Shown: piece by piece, positions 6,438-13,359 of the stretch
How the letters are laid out: the number at the start of each line of letters is the position of its first letter
Numbering within the stretch: position 1 is the stretch's first letter
Assembly: GCA_902795785.1 (NCBI GenBank)
Contig: CADBMK010000036.1
Coordinates: forward strand, 1 to 13,360
DNA from: an uncultured Bacteroidia bacterium
Lineage (GTDB): Bacteria > Bacteroidota > Bacteroidia > Bacteroidales > UBA932
Reading direction: 5' to 3'
DNA: 13,360 nt
Translations under genes and position numbers: made by a program
The notes under the pieces: generated by a model
Told to the model about the DNA's origin: nothing
The model's database searches: none
Seen by the model: the letters and a program-made list of their open reading frames with translations, nothing else

Positions 6438-7967
6438 ATGGCTGCCAGAATTGAAATAATGGATACGACTCTCCGTGATGGAGAGCAGACCGCCGGCGTT
6501 TCTTTCAATGACGAGGAAAAGGTTGCTATTGCAAAACTTCTCATTGAGGAACTCAAGGTCAACCGAATTGAGGTCGTGTCCGCCAGGGTATCGACGGGAG
6601 AGCACAAGGCGTTTGAGAATATCTGCGCCTGGGCTGCGAAGGCTGGATGTCTCGATAAAATCGAGGCTCTCGGATTCGTAGACAACGGCATTTCCATCGA
6701 CTGGATTTCAGAGTCTGGCGGAAAGGTGATGAACCTGCTTGCAAAAGGATCCCTGAATCATGTCACCAGGCAGCTTGGTAAGACTCCGCAGGAACATTGG
6801 GACGATATTCTCTCCAACGTGAACATGGCGGTTTCAAAGGGGCTCTCAATCAACCTCTATCTTGAGGACTGGAGCAACGGCATGATCAGTTCTCCGGACT
6901 ATGTCTTCAATATGATTGACGCCCTTAAGGATGCTCCAATCAAGCGTTTTATGCTTCCTGACACCCTTGGCGTCCTGAATCCGGAGCAGACCTTCGCCTT
7001 CTGCAAGAGGATGGTGGAAACCTATCCTGACCTCCATTTCGATTTCCACGGCCATAACGATTATGACCTTGCCGTGGCCAATACCATGGCTGCAATCCGT
7101 GCGGGAATCCAGGGCGTCCACGTCACCGTGAACGGACTTGGCGAGCGTACGGGAAACACCCCGGTGGCAAGTCTTGCGGGTGTGCTGAACGATCATCTCC
7201 ACGTGGAGAATACGATTGACGAGAAGCGCCTGACCCACGTCTGCCAGTATGTGGCTAGCATCTCGGGCATCAGGATTCCTGCCAACAGACCTATCGTTGG
7301 AGAGGCGGTATTCACCCAAAGCGCCGGCATCCATGCCGACGGTGACAACAAGGGACATCTTTACGAGAACAACCTTCTCCCGGAGCGTTTCGGAAGGGTT
7401 CGTAAATACGCCCTCGGAAAGACTTCCGGCAAGGCAAACATCAAGAAAAACCTTGATGAACTTGGCATCACCCTTACTCCCGAGCAGATCAAGCTCGTTA
7501 CCAAAAGGGTTGTGGAACTTGGAGACAAGAAGGAGGACGTCACCACGGAGGACCTTCCATTCATCATCTCGGATGTCCTGAAAGGGGAGTTCTCCGCTCA
7601 GAAGGAGAATATCAAGATTGTAAACTACAGCCTTCAGTTAACAAGGAGCATGAGGCCTGTGGCCACAATCAGAATCAGCATCGACGGAAAGGAATACGAG
7701 GAAGTGGCCTCCGGAGCCGGTCAGTACGACGCCTTCATGAAGGCACTCTGGAAGGTCTATGACAAACTCGGAAAGATGCACCCTAAACTTACCGATTATG
7801 CGGTAAGCATTCCTCCGGGAGGAAAGACCGACGCCCTCGTCCAGACTGTCATCACCTGGGACAACGGAGGCAACGAACTTAAGACCAGGGGCCTCGACGC
7901 CGACCAGACTGAGGCGGCAATCAAGGCAACCGTCAAGATGCTTAACATCATTGAAAATTTAAAATAG
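6438..7967 (+). CDS. cimA: (R)-citramalate synthase (LeuA-family paralogue)
   Basis: A LeuA-family acyltransferase of 509 residues that most likely condenses pyruvate with acetyl-CoA to (R)-citramalate, the entry to threonine-independent isoleucine synthesis. Barrel motifs are DTTLRDGEQTAG (9-20; Arg13, Asp14), SARVSTGE (48-55), LGFVD (78-82), NVYLEDW-like NLYLEDWSNG (139-148), LPDTLG (173-178), HGHND (204-208, metal His204/His206) and LGERTGNTP (234-242). Against Leptospira interrogans CimA (recalled from memory), pyruvate-pocket residues Leu81, Leu104, Tyr144 and Thr179 correspond to Leu78, Leu101, Tyr141 and Thr176 here. The IPMS pocket histidine is Leu78. The C-terminal domain (about 390-509) holds Tyr430, Asp431, Leu451, Tyr454, Ile458, Thr464, Ala466 and Val468, matching the recalled isoleucine-binding site. 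Automatic annotation may call it a second 2-isopropylmalate synthase. It sits between leuD and leuB, whose products process citramalate. Confidence 0.86.
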   Translation: MAARIEIMDTTLRDGEQTAGVSFNDEEKVAIAKLLIEELKVNRIEVVSARVSTGEHKAFENICAWAAKAGCLDKIEALGFVDNGISIDWISESGGKVMNLLAKGSLNHVTRQLGKTPQEHWDDILSNVNMAVSKGLSINLYLEDWSNGMISSPDYVFNMIDALKDAPIKRFMLPDTLGVLNPEQTFAFCKRMVETYPDLHFDFHGHNDYDLAVANTMAAIRAGIQGVHVTVNGLGERTGNTPVASLAGVLNDHLHVENTIDEKRLTHVCQYVASISGIRIPANRPIVGEAVFTQSAGIHADGDNKGHLYENNLLPERFGRVRKYALGKTSGKANIKKNLDELGITLTPEQIKLVTKRVVELGDKKEDVTTEDLPFIISDVLKGEFSAQKENIKIVNYSLQLTRSMRPVATIRISIDGKEYEEVASGAGQYDAFMKALWKVYDKLGKMHPKLTDYAVSIPPGGKTDALVQTVITWDNGGNELKTRGLDADQTEAAIKATVKMLNIIENLK

Positions 7968-7974
7968 ACACAAT

Positions 7975-9033
7975 ATGAAACTTAAAATCGCAAAGCTTCC
8001 TGGCGACGGTATCGGACCGGAAGTAGTAGAACAGGCTGTCAAGGCAGTTAATGCAGTGGCAAAGAAATTTGGTCATGAAGTTGAATATTCTTTCGGTCTC
8101 GTAGGAGCATGCGCTATCGACAAGACTGGCTCAGCTTTCCCGGATGAAACATTCCAGACCTGTCTCAATGCTGACGCAGTCCTCTTCGGAGCAGTAGGTG
8201 ATCCACGCTTCGACAATGACCCTACCGCCAAGGTGCGTCCTGAGCAGGGCCTTCTCGCAATGAGAAAGCAGCTTGGCCTTTTTGCCAACCTCCGTCCTGT
8301 TGAGACTTTCAAGAGCCTGATCCACAAGAGCCCTCTCAAGGAGGAACTTGTTGACGGCGCCGACTTCCTCTGCGTCCGCGAGCTTACCGGCGGTATGTAC
8401 TTCGGTGAGAAGGGCCGCAAGGATAACGGCGATACCGCTTATGATACCAATCTCTACCATCGTTTCGAGGTTGAGCGTATCCTCAGGCAGGCCTACCAGT
8501 ATGCAATGCAGCGCCGCAAGCACCTTACCGTCGTAGACAAGGCCAATGTCCTCGAATCAAGCCGCCTCTGGAGGCAGATCGCCCAGGAAATGGCTCCTCA
8601 GTATCCTGAGGTTACTACAGACTTCATGTATGTGGATAACGCTGCGATGAAACTCATCACCGGACCTAAGTTCTTTGACGTCCTCGTTACCGAGAACACA
8701 TTCGGAGATATCCTCACCGACGAGGCAAGCTGCGTTTCAGGTTCTATGGGACTTCTGGCTTCCGCTTCAATCGGAGAGCATACCGGAGTGTTCGAGCCTA
8801 TTCACGGTTCATATCCTCAGGCAGCAGGCAAGAATATCGCAAACCCTCTTGCCACCATCCTTTCAGCAGCGATGATGTTTGAATATGCCTTCGGTCTTAT
8901 GGAAGAAGGAATGGCCATCCGCAAGGCTGTTGCAAAGAGTATCGACGAGGGTATCGTTACAGAGGATCTCGCCGCAGGCGGAAAGGCATACTCAACCTCG
9001 GAAGTAGGTGACTGGGTTGCCGCAAATATCTAA
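7975..9033 (+). CDS. leuB: 3-isopropylmalate dehydrogenase
   Basis: Oxidatively decarboxylates 3-isopropylmalate to 2-ketoisocaproate; with CimA and LeuCD it would also turn 3-methylmalate into 2-ketobutyrate. The 352-residue enzyme has LPGDGIGPEV (8-17), the substrate helix Glu90/Leu93/Leu94 next to Arg97, and LFANLRP (Arg107). It also has VRELTGGMYFG (134-144; Arg135, Tyr142), Lys189 in VVDKANV, Asp221, Asp245 and Asp249 in ENTFGDILTDEA, and the nucleotide loop HGSYPQAAGKNIANP (277-291). These match the catalytic set of Thermus IPMDH. The odd point is Gln282: NAD-using IPMDHs usually carry Asp here, in HGSAPDIAGK, contacting the adenosine ribose. Gln may be a Bacteroidetes-lineage variant. 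The start is 7 nt after cimA, and an immediate PGDGIG motif supports it. Confidence 0.96.
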   Translation: MKLKIAKLPGDGIGPEVVEQAVKAVNAVAKKFGHEVEYSFGLVGACAIDKTGSAFPDETFQTCLNADAVLFGAVGDPRFDNDPTAKVRPEQGLLAMRKQLGLFANLRPVETFKSLIHKSPLKEELVDGADFLCVRELTGGMYFGEKGRKDNGDTAYDTNLYHRFEVERILRQAYQYAMQRRKHLTVVDKANVLESSRLWRQIAQEMAPQYPEVTTDFMYVDNAAMKLITGPKFFDVLVTENTFGDILTDEASCVSGSMGLLASASIGEHTGVFEPIHGSYPQAAGKNIANPLATILSAAMMFEYAFGLMEEGMAIRKAVAKSIDEGIVTEDLAAGGKAYSTSEVGDWVAANI

Positions 9034-9058
9034 CAGAGTGTATTTAAAACCTTATATT

Positions 9059-10102
9059 ATGGCAGCAGAATTAGACTGGTCCAGCCTTGGATTTCATTTC
9101 AGGCCGACCAACAAAATCGTAGTAAGTTACTATAAGGAAGGACAGTGGTCCGCTCCTGTGACGACGTCGGATTTTACCGTCGCGCTCAATTGCTTCGCCA
9201 ATGTGTTCCATTACGGAAGCGCCTGCTTCGAAGGCCTTAAGGCTTTCAGGGGCAAGGACGGCAAGGTGCGCCTTTTCCGTCCGGATGAGAATGCAAAACG
9301 TTTGAAAAGCAGTGCAGAACGTCTTGGCATCGGGGCTGTCCCGGAGCAGATGTTCACCCAGATGTGTCTTACCGCGGTGAAGGAGAACATTGACTTCCTT
9401 CCTCCGTACGGATACAACGCTTCAATGTATATCCGTCCTGTCATTATAGGTACAACACCTGGTATAGGCGTAAGTTCTTCTGCAGAGGCCATGTTCATCG
9501 TAATGGTTGCTCCGGTGGGAACCTATTCCGGCAAGAAGAGCCTTACTCCTCTTACTGCTACTGTTGCCAGAAACTACGACCGTGCCGCTCCTAACGGAAC
9601 CGGACGTTTCAAGGTTGCAGCCAATTATGCAATTTCACTCTTCCCGTACAATATGGCCCACAGCCAGGGATACGGTGAACTGCTCTTCCTCGATCCGGCT
9701 ACTCATACCTACATCGACGAGTTCGGCTCATCAAACTTCCTTGCAATTCAGGGCAACAAGTACGTAACCCCGCTTTCTGACAGCATCCTGCCGTCAATTA
9801 CCAACAAGTCTCTCCAGCAGGTGGCCCTGGATCTCGGACTCACCGTCGAGAAGAGAAAGATAGCCCTTGAAGAGGTTGCCGATTTCGATGAAATCAACGC
9901 TTGCGGTACAGCAGTGGTCATCACTCCTATCAAGTCCATCGACGATAAGGCCAGACTTGAGGACGCCGCTCCTGTCAAGACTTACAATATGCCTTCTGGT
10001 GAGGAGGTCGGAAAGACGAGTAAGAAGATTTATGACCGCATCCGTGGTATCCAGGACGGTATTGAAGAGGATATCCACAACTGGTGCGTTTTCCTTGACT
10101 AA
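9059..10102 (+). CDS. ilvE: Branched-chain amino-acid aminotransferase
   Basis: PLP enzyme (fold type IV) for the last step of leucine, isoleucine and valine synthesis: transamination of the ketoacids with glutamate. I start it at the ATG at 9059, giving 347 residues that begin MAAELDWSSLGF. An in-frame ATG at 9008 would lie inside leuB and add 17 residues without family similarity. Motifs: HYGSACFEGLKAFRG (51-65), FRPDENAKRL (73-82), the Schiff-base Lys185 in TGRFKVAANYA, an IDEFGSSNF segment where the family usually has EVGTMN or similar, LPSITNKSL, and NACGTAVVITP near the C-terminus. Length is close to the usual 330-350. The gap to leuB is 25 nt and to metA 21 nt, both A/T-rich without a clear Shine-Dalgarno sequence. 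Its place in the run completes the pathway. Confidence 0.95.
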   Translation: MAAELDWSSLGFHFRPTNKIVVSYYKEGQWSAPVTTSDFTVALNCFANVFHYGSACFEGLKAFRGKDGKVRLFRPDENAKRLKSSAERLGIGAVPEQMFTQMCLTAVKENIDFLPPYGYNASMYIRPVIIGTTPGIGVSSSAEAMFIVMVAPVGTYSGKKSLTPLTATVARNYDRAAPNGTGRFKVAANYAISLFPYNMAHSQGYGELLFLDPATHTYIDEFGSSNFLAIQGNKYVTPLSDSILPSITNKSLQQVALDLGLTVEKRKIALEEVADFDEINACGTAVVITPIKSIDDKARLEDAAPVKTYNMPSGEEVGKTSKKIYDRIRGIQDGIEEDIHNWCVFLD

Positions 10103-10123
10103 TTTTAGATATTGTTATTGTAA

Positions 10124-11044
10124 ATGCCAGTAAGAATTCCGGACAGATTGCCTGCCATTGAGCTTCTCAAGAAGGAGAACATCTTCGTGATGGACGATAC
10201 CCGTGCTGCATCGCAGCAGATTCGCCCTCTGAAGATTGTCATCCTTAACCTGATGCCGCTCAAGATCACGACTGAGACAGACCTGATCAGACTCCTGTCA
10301 AATACTCCGCTTCAGCTTGACATCACGTTCATGAAGCTGAAGAGCCATACATCCAAGAACACTCCTATCGAGCACATGCGGATGTTCTACCACGATTTCG
10401 AGACTCTCAGGAATCAGAAGTTCGACGGTATGATCATCACCGGAGCTCCGATAGAGATGATCAGTTTCGAGGAGGTTACCTACTGGCCGGAAATCAAGGA
10501 GATATTCGACTGGTCCAGGACGCACGTCTTCAGTACGATGTTCATCTGCTGGGCGGCCCAGGCCGGACTGTATCACTTCTACGATATTCCTAAGAAGCTT
10601 CTTCCGATGAAGCGTTTCGGAATATTCCCGCAGAGCATCGTAACTCCTGAGCCGATTCCTCTTTTCAGAGGATTCGACGATACTTTCAACATGCCCCAGA
10701 GCCGTCACACCCAGGTGGACGACGATGCCATCAAGGCAAACGGCAAGTTGAGGATCCTGGCCGAGTCAGACAAGAGCGGAATTGGAATTGTTATGGCAAG
10801 GGAAGGCAGGGAAATCTTCATTACCGGCCATCTGGAGTACGCTCCGTATACTCTGGATGCGGAGTACCGAAGGGACAAGGACGTCCGTCCTGATGTCGGT
10901 TTCCCTGAGAACTACTATATTGACAATGATATGGACAAGGGTGTCCACGTGACGTGGAGAGCTGCCGCCAACCTGTTCTACAGCAACTGGCTCAACTACT
11001 ACGTCTACCAGGAGACTCCTTACAATATCGATGACATCAAATAA
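10124..11044 (+). CDS. metA: Homoserine O-acyltransferase, probably acetyl-CoA specific
   Basis: First committed step of methionine synthesis: acylates the homoserine hydroxyl. The 306-residue protein is a full-length MetA-type glutamine-amidotransferase-like enzyme. It starts MPVRIPDRLPA, followed by IRPLKIVILNLMPLKI (33-48), NTPIEHM (79-85), the nucleophile Cys142 in FICWAAQAG, and the His236/Glu238 pair in ITGHLEY (Glu-His dyad of the family). Position 111 is Glu (TGAPIEM). From the Bacillus cereus and E. coli enzymes, Glu at this position goes with acetyl-CoA and Gly with succinyl-CoA, so I predict homoserine O-acetyltransferase activity. Many databases would label it homoserine O-succinyltransferase. 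The start is 21 nt after ilvE, so it can be read as the last gene of the leu-ilvE unit. The stop codon overlaps the A-tract of the following hairpin by two bases. Confidence 0.95.
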   Translation: MPVRIPDRLPAIELLKKENIFVMDDTRAASQQIRPLKIVILNLMPLKITTETDLIRLLSNTPLQLDITFMKLKSHTSKNTPIEHMRMFYHDFETLRNQKFDGMIITGAPIEMISFEEVTYWPEIKEIFDWSRTHVFSTMFICWAAQAGLYHFYDIPKKLLPMKRFGIFPQSIVTPEPIPLFRGFDDTFNMPQSRHTQVDDDAIKANGKLRILAESDKSGIGIVMAREGREIFITGHLEYAPYTLDAEYRRDKDVRPDVGFPENYYIDNDMDKGVHVTWRAAANLFYSNWLNYYVYQETPYNIDDIK

Positions 11045-11070
11045 AAAAGAGACCGCAAGGTCTCTTTTTT
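11043..11070. terminator. Bidirectional intrinsic terminator between metA and metF
   Basis: Perfect 12-bp inverted repeat: 11043-11054 (AAAAAAGAGACC) pairs with 11059-11070 (GGTCTCTTTTTT) around a GCAA loop of the GNRA class. The T tract serves the plus-strand metA transcript and the A tract becomes a U tract for the minus-strand metF transcript. It begins at the metA stop and ends 6 nt from the metF stop, so it fits the convergent junction exactly. Confidence 0.92.
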
Positions 11071-11076
11071 ATAGTA

Positions 11077-12003
11077 TTAGAAGCAGTCTTTGAGGATGCC
11101 GACGATGTTCTTGGCTTTACCCATCGTGTAGAAATGGACGGCAGGAACTCCGTGGGCAATGAGGTCCTTGCACTGGGCTTTGCACCATTCGGCTCCGATT
11201 TCGTAGATGGCGTTTTTGTCGTCTCCGGCGGCGTTGATCTGATTTGTCAGTTCTGACGGAATGTCAAGAGAGAATGACTGAGGCAGGAGTTCAATATGCT
11301 TTTTTGTGGAAATCGGCTTGAGGCCTGGAATGATAGGAACGGTGATACCGGCCTGGCGGCATTTTGCCTCGAAGTCGTAGAAGACCTTGTTGTCGAAGAA
11401 CATCTGGGTTATGATGTAATCGGCTCCCGCGTCCACTTTCTTTTTGAGGTTGAGAATGTCGGTGTCGAGATTGGGAGCCTCTGCGTGTTTTTCAGGGTAG
11501 GCGGCAACTCCTATGCAGAAGTCAGCTCCGCGCTCCCTGTCGAATTCACGAATTCCCTCCACAAGTTCATTGGCATGGGCGTACCCGTTGTCGGCCTGTG
11601 TGAATCTCTTCTCGCCGGCGGCAGGGTCTCCGCGAAGAGCGAAGACATTGTGGATGCCGAGGAACTGGAGGTTGTAAAGCTCACTTTCAATGGCCTCCTT
11701 TGATGAGCCTCCGCAGATTATGTGTGGAACTGTGAGTATGCCGAATGCTGACTTGATTGCAGCGCATACGGTGACTTCGCTGATTCGGTTGCGAACCAGG
11801 AATTTCTTGAACGTACCGTCAGGCTGCTCGCGGAATTCGAACTCGTCCCTGTGACAGGTGACGTTGATATACTTTGGGTCGAATTCCATGAAGGGCTTGA
11901 CCTGCTCTATGAGTTCGTCCTTTGTGATGCCGTTAAGAGGCGGCACTATTTCCAGAGACGGGTAAGCCGTCTTGCTGCTCTTTATTATTTCACTGATCTT
12001 CAT
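11077..12003 (-). CDS. metF: Methylenetetrahydrofolate reductase
   Basis: FAD enzyme reducing 5,10-methylene-THF to 5-methyl-THF, the methyl donor for MetH. The 308-residue single-domain protein has the expected barrel motifs. SLEIVPP (16-22) places Glu18 where E. coli has the catalytic Glu28 in FEFFPP. FDPKYINVTCHRDE (41-54) and HIICGGSS (94-101) follow, then FALRGDP (121-127) with Asp126 near the flavin N1, and ITQMFFD (198-204) with the substrate Gln200. It ends with HFYTMG near residue 290. Length matches bacterial MetF (about 290-320) with no C-terminal regulatory domain, unlike the eukaryotic enzyme. It starts 12 nt after the metH stop on the same strand, so metH-metF is probably one transcript, which makes functional sense because the product of one is the substrate of the other. 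Confidence 0.95.
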   Translation of the reverse strand: MKISEIIKSSKTAYPSLEIVPPLNGITKDELIEQVKPFMEFDPKYINVTCHRDEFEFREQPDGTFKKFLVRNRISEVTVCAAIKSAFGILTVPHIICGGSSKEAIESELYNLQFLGIHNVFALRGDPAAGEKRFTQADNGYAHANELVEGIREFDRERGADFCIGVAAYPEKHAEAPNLDTDILNLKKKVDAGADYIITQMFFDNKVFYDFEAKCRQAGITVPIIPGLKPISTKKHIELLPQSFSLDIPSELTNQINAAGDDKNAIYEIGAEWCKAQCKDLIAHGVPAVHFYTMGKAKNIVGILKDCF

Positions 12004-12015
12004 ATCTTCTCAAAT

Positions 12016-13359
12016 TTACAACAAGATTCCTAAAAACTGCTCGGCCTGTTTGTCTGACATGCCTCTTTTCTCTTTATAATTATGGTATTGCTCCTTGGAG
12101 ATTTTCCTGATTTCAGGATAACCGGCTTCGGGATGGAAGCAGATGAATCCGCAGATGGATGCATCCGGAATCATGGCAAAACTTTCCGTAAAACTTATCT
12201 GCAGCTTTTCATTGCCTTCCAGCAATTCAAGTATATCTTTCTTTACCGTATGGTCAGGGCAGGATGCGTATCCCGCCGCAGGCTTGCTGACTTTCATTCC
12301 CTCAGGGAGAAGGGCCTTTAACTGATCGTCAAGCCAGAGGGAGGCGGCTTCCGCAAGTGTTACCCTTACGGCCCTCTCCATCATGCTCTCATATTCGTTT
12401 GTGCAGGCTGCACATTGACAGCCGGGCTTGTGAGCCTTTGTATAACGCACGCTAATGGCAAAGACGCCGAACGGACCCTTTATTCCAAGGCTTGAATCCG
12501 GAACGAAATCGGCTAGAGACCGTGCGTCTTCATTCTCCTGACGCAGCATAGGAATTGCTGCCGCAACTTTCCCGGACTCATACAGATTGATTACATCGTC
12601 CTTCGTGTCGGCCGGGAAAATCCTGTCGGCGATGGTGACGATGAGTTCGTGATTCTTTGCAAATCTCTCAAGAACTGCCTTGCCGTCGGAGAGAGTCTTT
12701 CTCACCTCAGGAGTGTGTGGGAGTTCACCTGAATACTTGAATCCCCAGACTGCAAGGAACATCCTCCAGTCAAAGAATCTTTCTATTTCTGATATGGAAA
12801 TCTCCCTGGCCGGGATGGAAGGAACCTTCCAGTCAGTAAGGTATGTTTCCTTTGGGTAACCGTGGTTTTGAGCCTGAACGGATGAGCCCTGGCCTGATTT
12901 GGATTGGTAAATATCCCTTATCCTATCCTGGGCTGCGTGCTCCTCGGCTTCGAACTTTTCCCTGTCCATCATGCATCGTTTTGCCATAACAGCCGATGCC
13001 GACGCGTCGGGAACATAGAATACGTGGCCGTAAAGAGGTGCGAGTTTGACGGCTGTGTGAAGGGCCGAGGTAGTGGCTCCGCCGATGAAGAGGGGAGTGT
13101 CCATTCCACGTCTAGTCATCTCGCGGCAGAGCTCCTCCATCTGGTATAGGGACGGGGTGATGAGTCCGCTGGCTCCGATTATGTCAGCGTTCCTCTGCTG
13201 GGCCGTGTCAAGGATTCTTTCCTTGTCCACCATCACGCCAAGGTCTTCCACGTCGAAGCCGTTGCAGCCGAGGACGATGCCGGTGATGTTCTTGCCGATA
13301 TCGTGGACGTCGCCCTTGACGGTGGCGTTGATGACAACAGGACGGCGCGATCCGCCGGC
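12016..13359 (-). CDS. metH: Cobalamin-dependent methionine synthase, C-terminal part (5' end outside window)
   Basis: Transfers the methyl group from 5-methyl-THF to homocysteine through cobalamin. The frame is open through the right edge; a GTG at 13249-13251 is an internal Val codon, so the true start lies outside. About 447 C-terminal residues are visible. The B12-binding Rossmann domain begins at the edge with the base-off motif GDVHDIG (DxHxxG at 13294-13311, His ligand at 13303-13305), continuing with GASGLITPSL and FIGGATTS. The AdoMet reactivation domain starts near FFDWRMFLAVW (codons around 12770) and ends with MIPDASICGFICFHPEAGYPE and the KRGMS segment. That domain is only about 260 residues against about 330 in E. 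coli. It has Lys in place of the AdoMet-binding Arg of the RxxxGYP motif (KPAAGYASCPDH) and contains CQCAAC (12403-12420). Homocysteine- and folate-binding domains are off-window. Confidence 0.94.
   Translation of the reverse strand, partial: AGGSRRPVVINATVKGDVHDIGKNITGIVLGCNGFDVEDLGVMVDKERILDTAQQRNADIIGASGLITPSLYQMEELCREMTRRGMDTPLFIGGATTSALHTAVKLAPLYGHVFYVPDASASAVMAKRCMMDREKFEAEEHAAQDRIRDIYQSKSGQGSSVQAQNHGYPKETYLTDWKVPSIPAREISISEIERFFDWRMFLAVWGFKYSGELPHTPEVRKTLSDGKAVLERFAKNHELIVTIADRIFPADTKDDVINLYESGKVAAAIPMLRQENEDARSLADFVPDSSLGIKGPFGVFAISVRYTKAHKPGCQCAACTNEYESMMERAVRVTLAEAASLWLDDQLKALLPEGMKVSKPAAGYASCPDHTVKKDILELLEGNEKLQISFTESFAMIPDASICGFICFHPEAGYPEIRKISKEQYHNYKEKRGMSDKQAEQFLGILL

Noticed and set aside
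6846..7358. 170-residue minus-strand open frame inside cimA
   Set aside because: It lies entirely antisense to a conserved catalytic barrel and has no recognisable motifs or start region.
9008..9058. In-frame upstream ATG that would extend ilvE to 364 residues and overlap leuB by 26 nt
   Set aside because: The extra 17 residues do not resemble the family, and the ATG at 9059 gives a normal N-terminus (MAAELDWSSLGF) after an A/T-rich start region.
10103..10123. SAM-responsive riboswitch or promoter before metA
   Set aside because: The gap is only 21 nt, too short for any known SAM aptamer, and contains no convincing Bacteroidetes promoter pattern.
13249..13251. GTG as the start of metH on the minus strand
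   Set aside because: The frame stays open to the window edge and encodes the essential B12-binding motif GDVHDIG upstream of this codon, so it is an internal Val.
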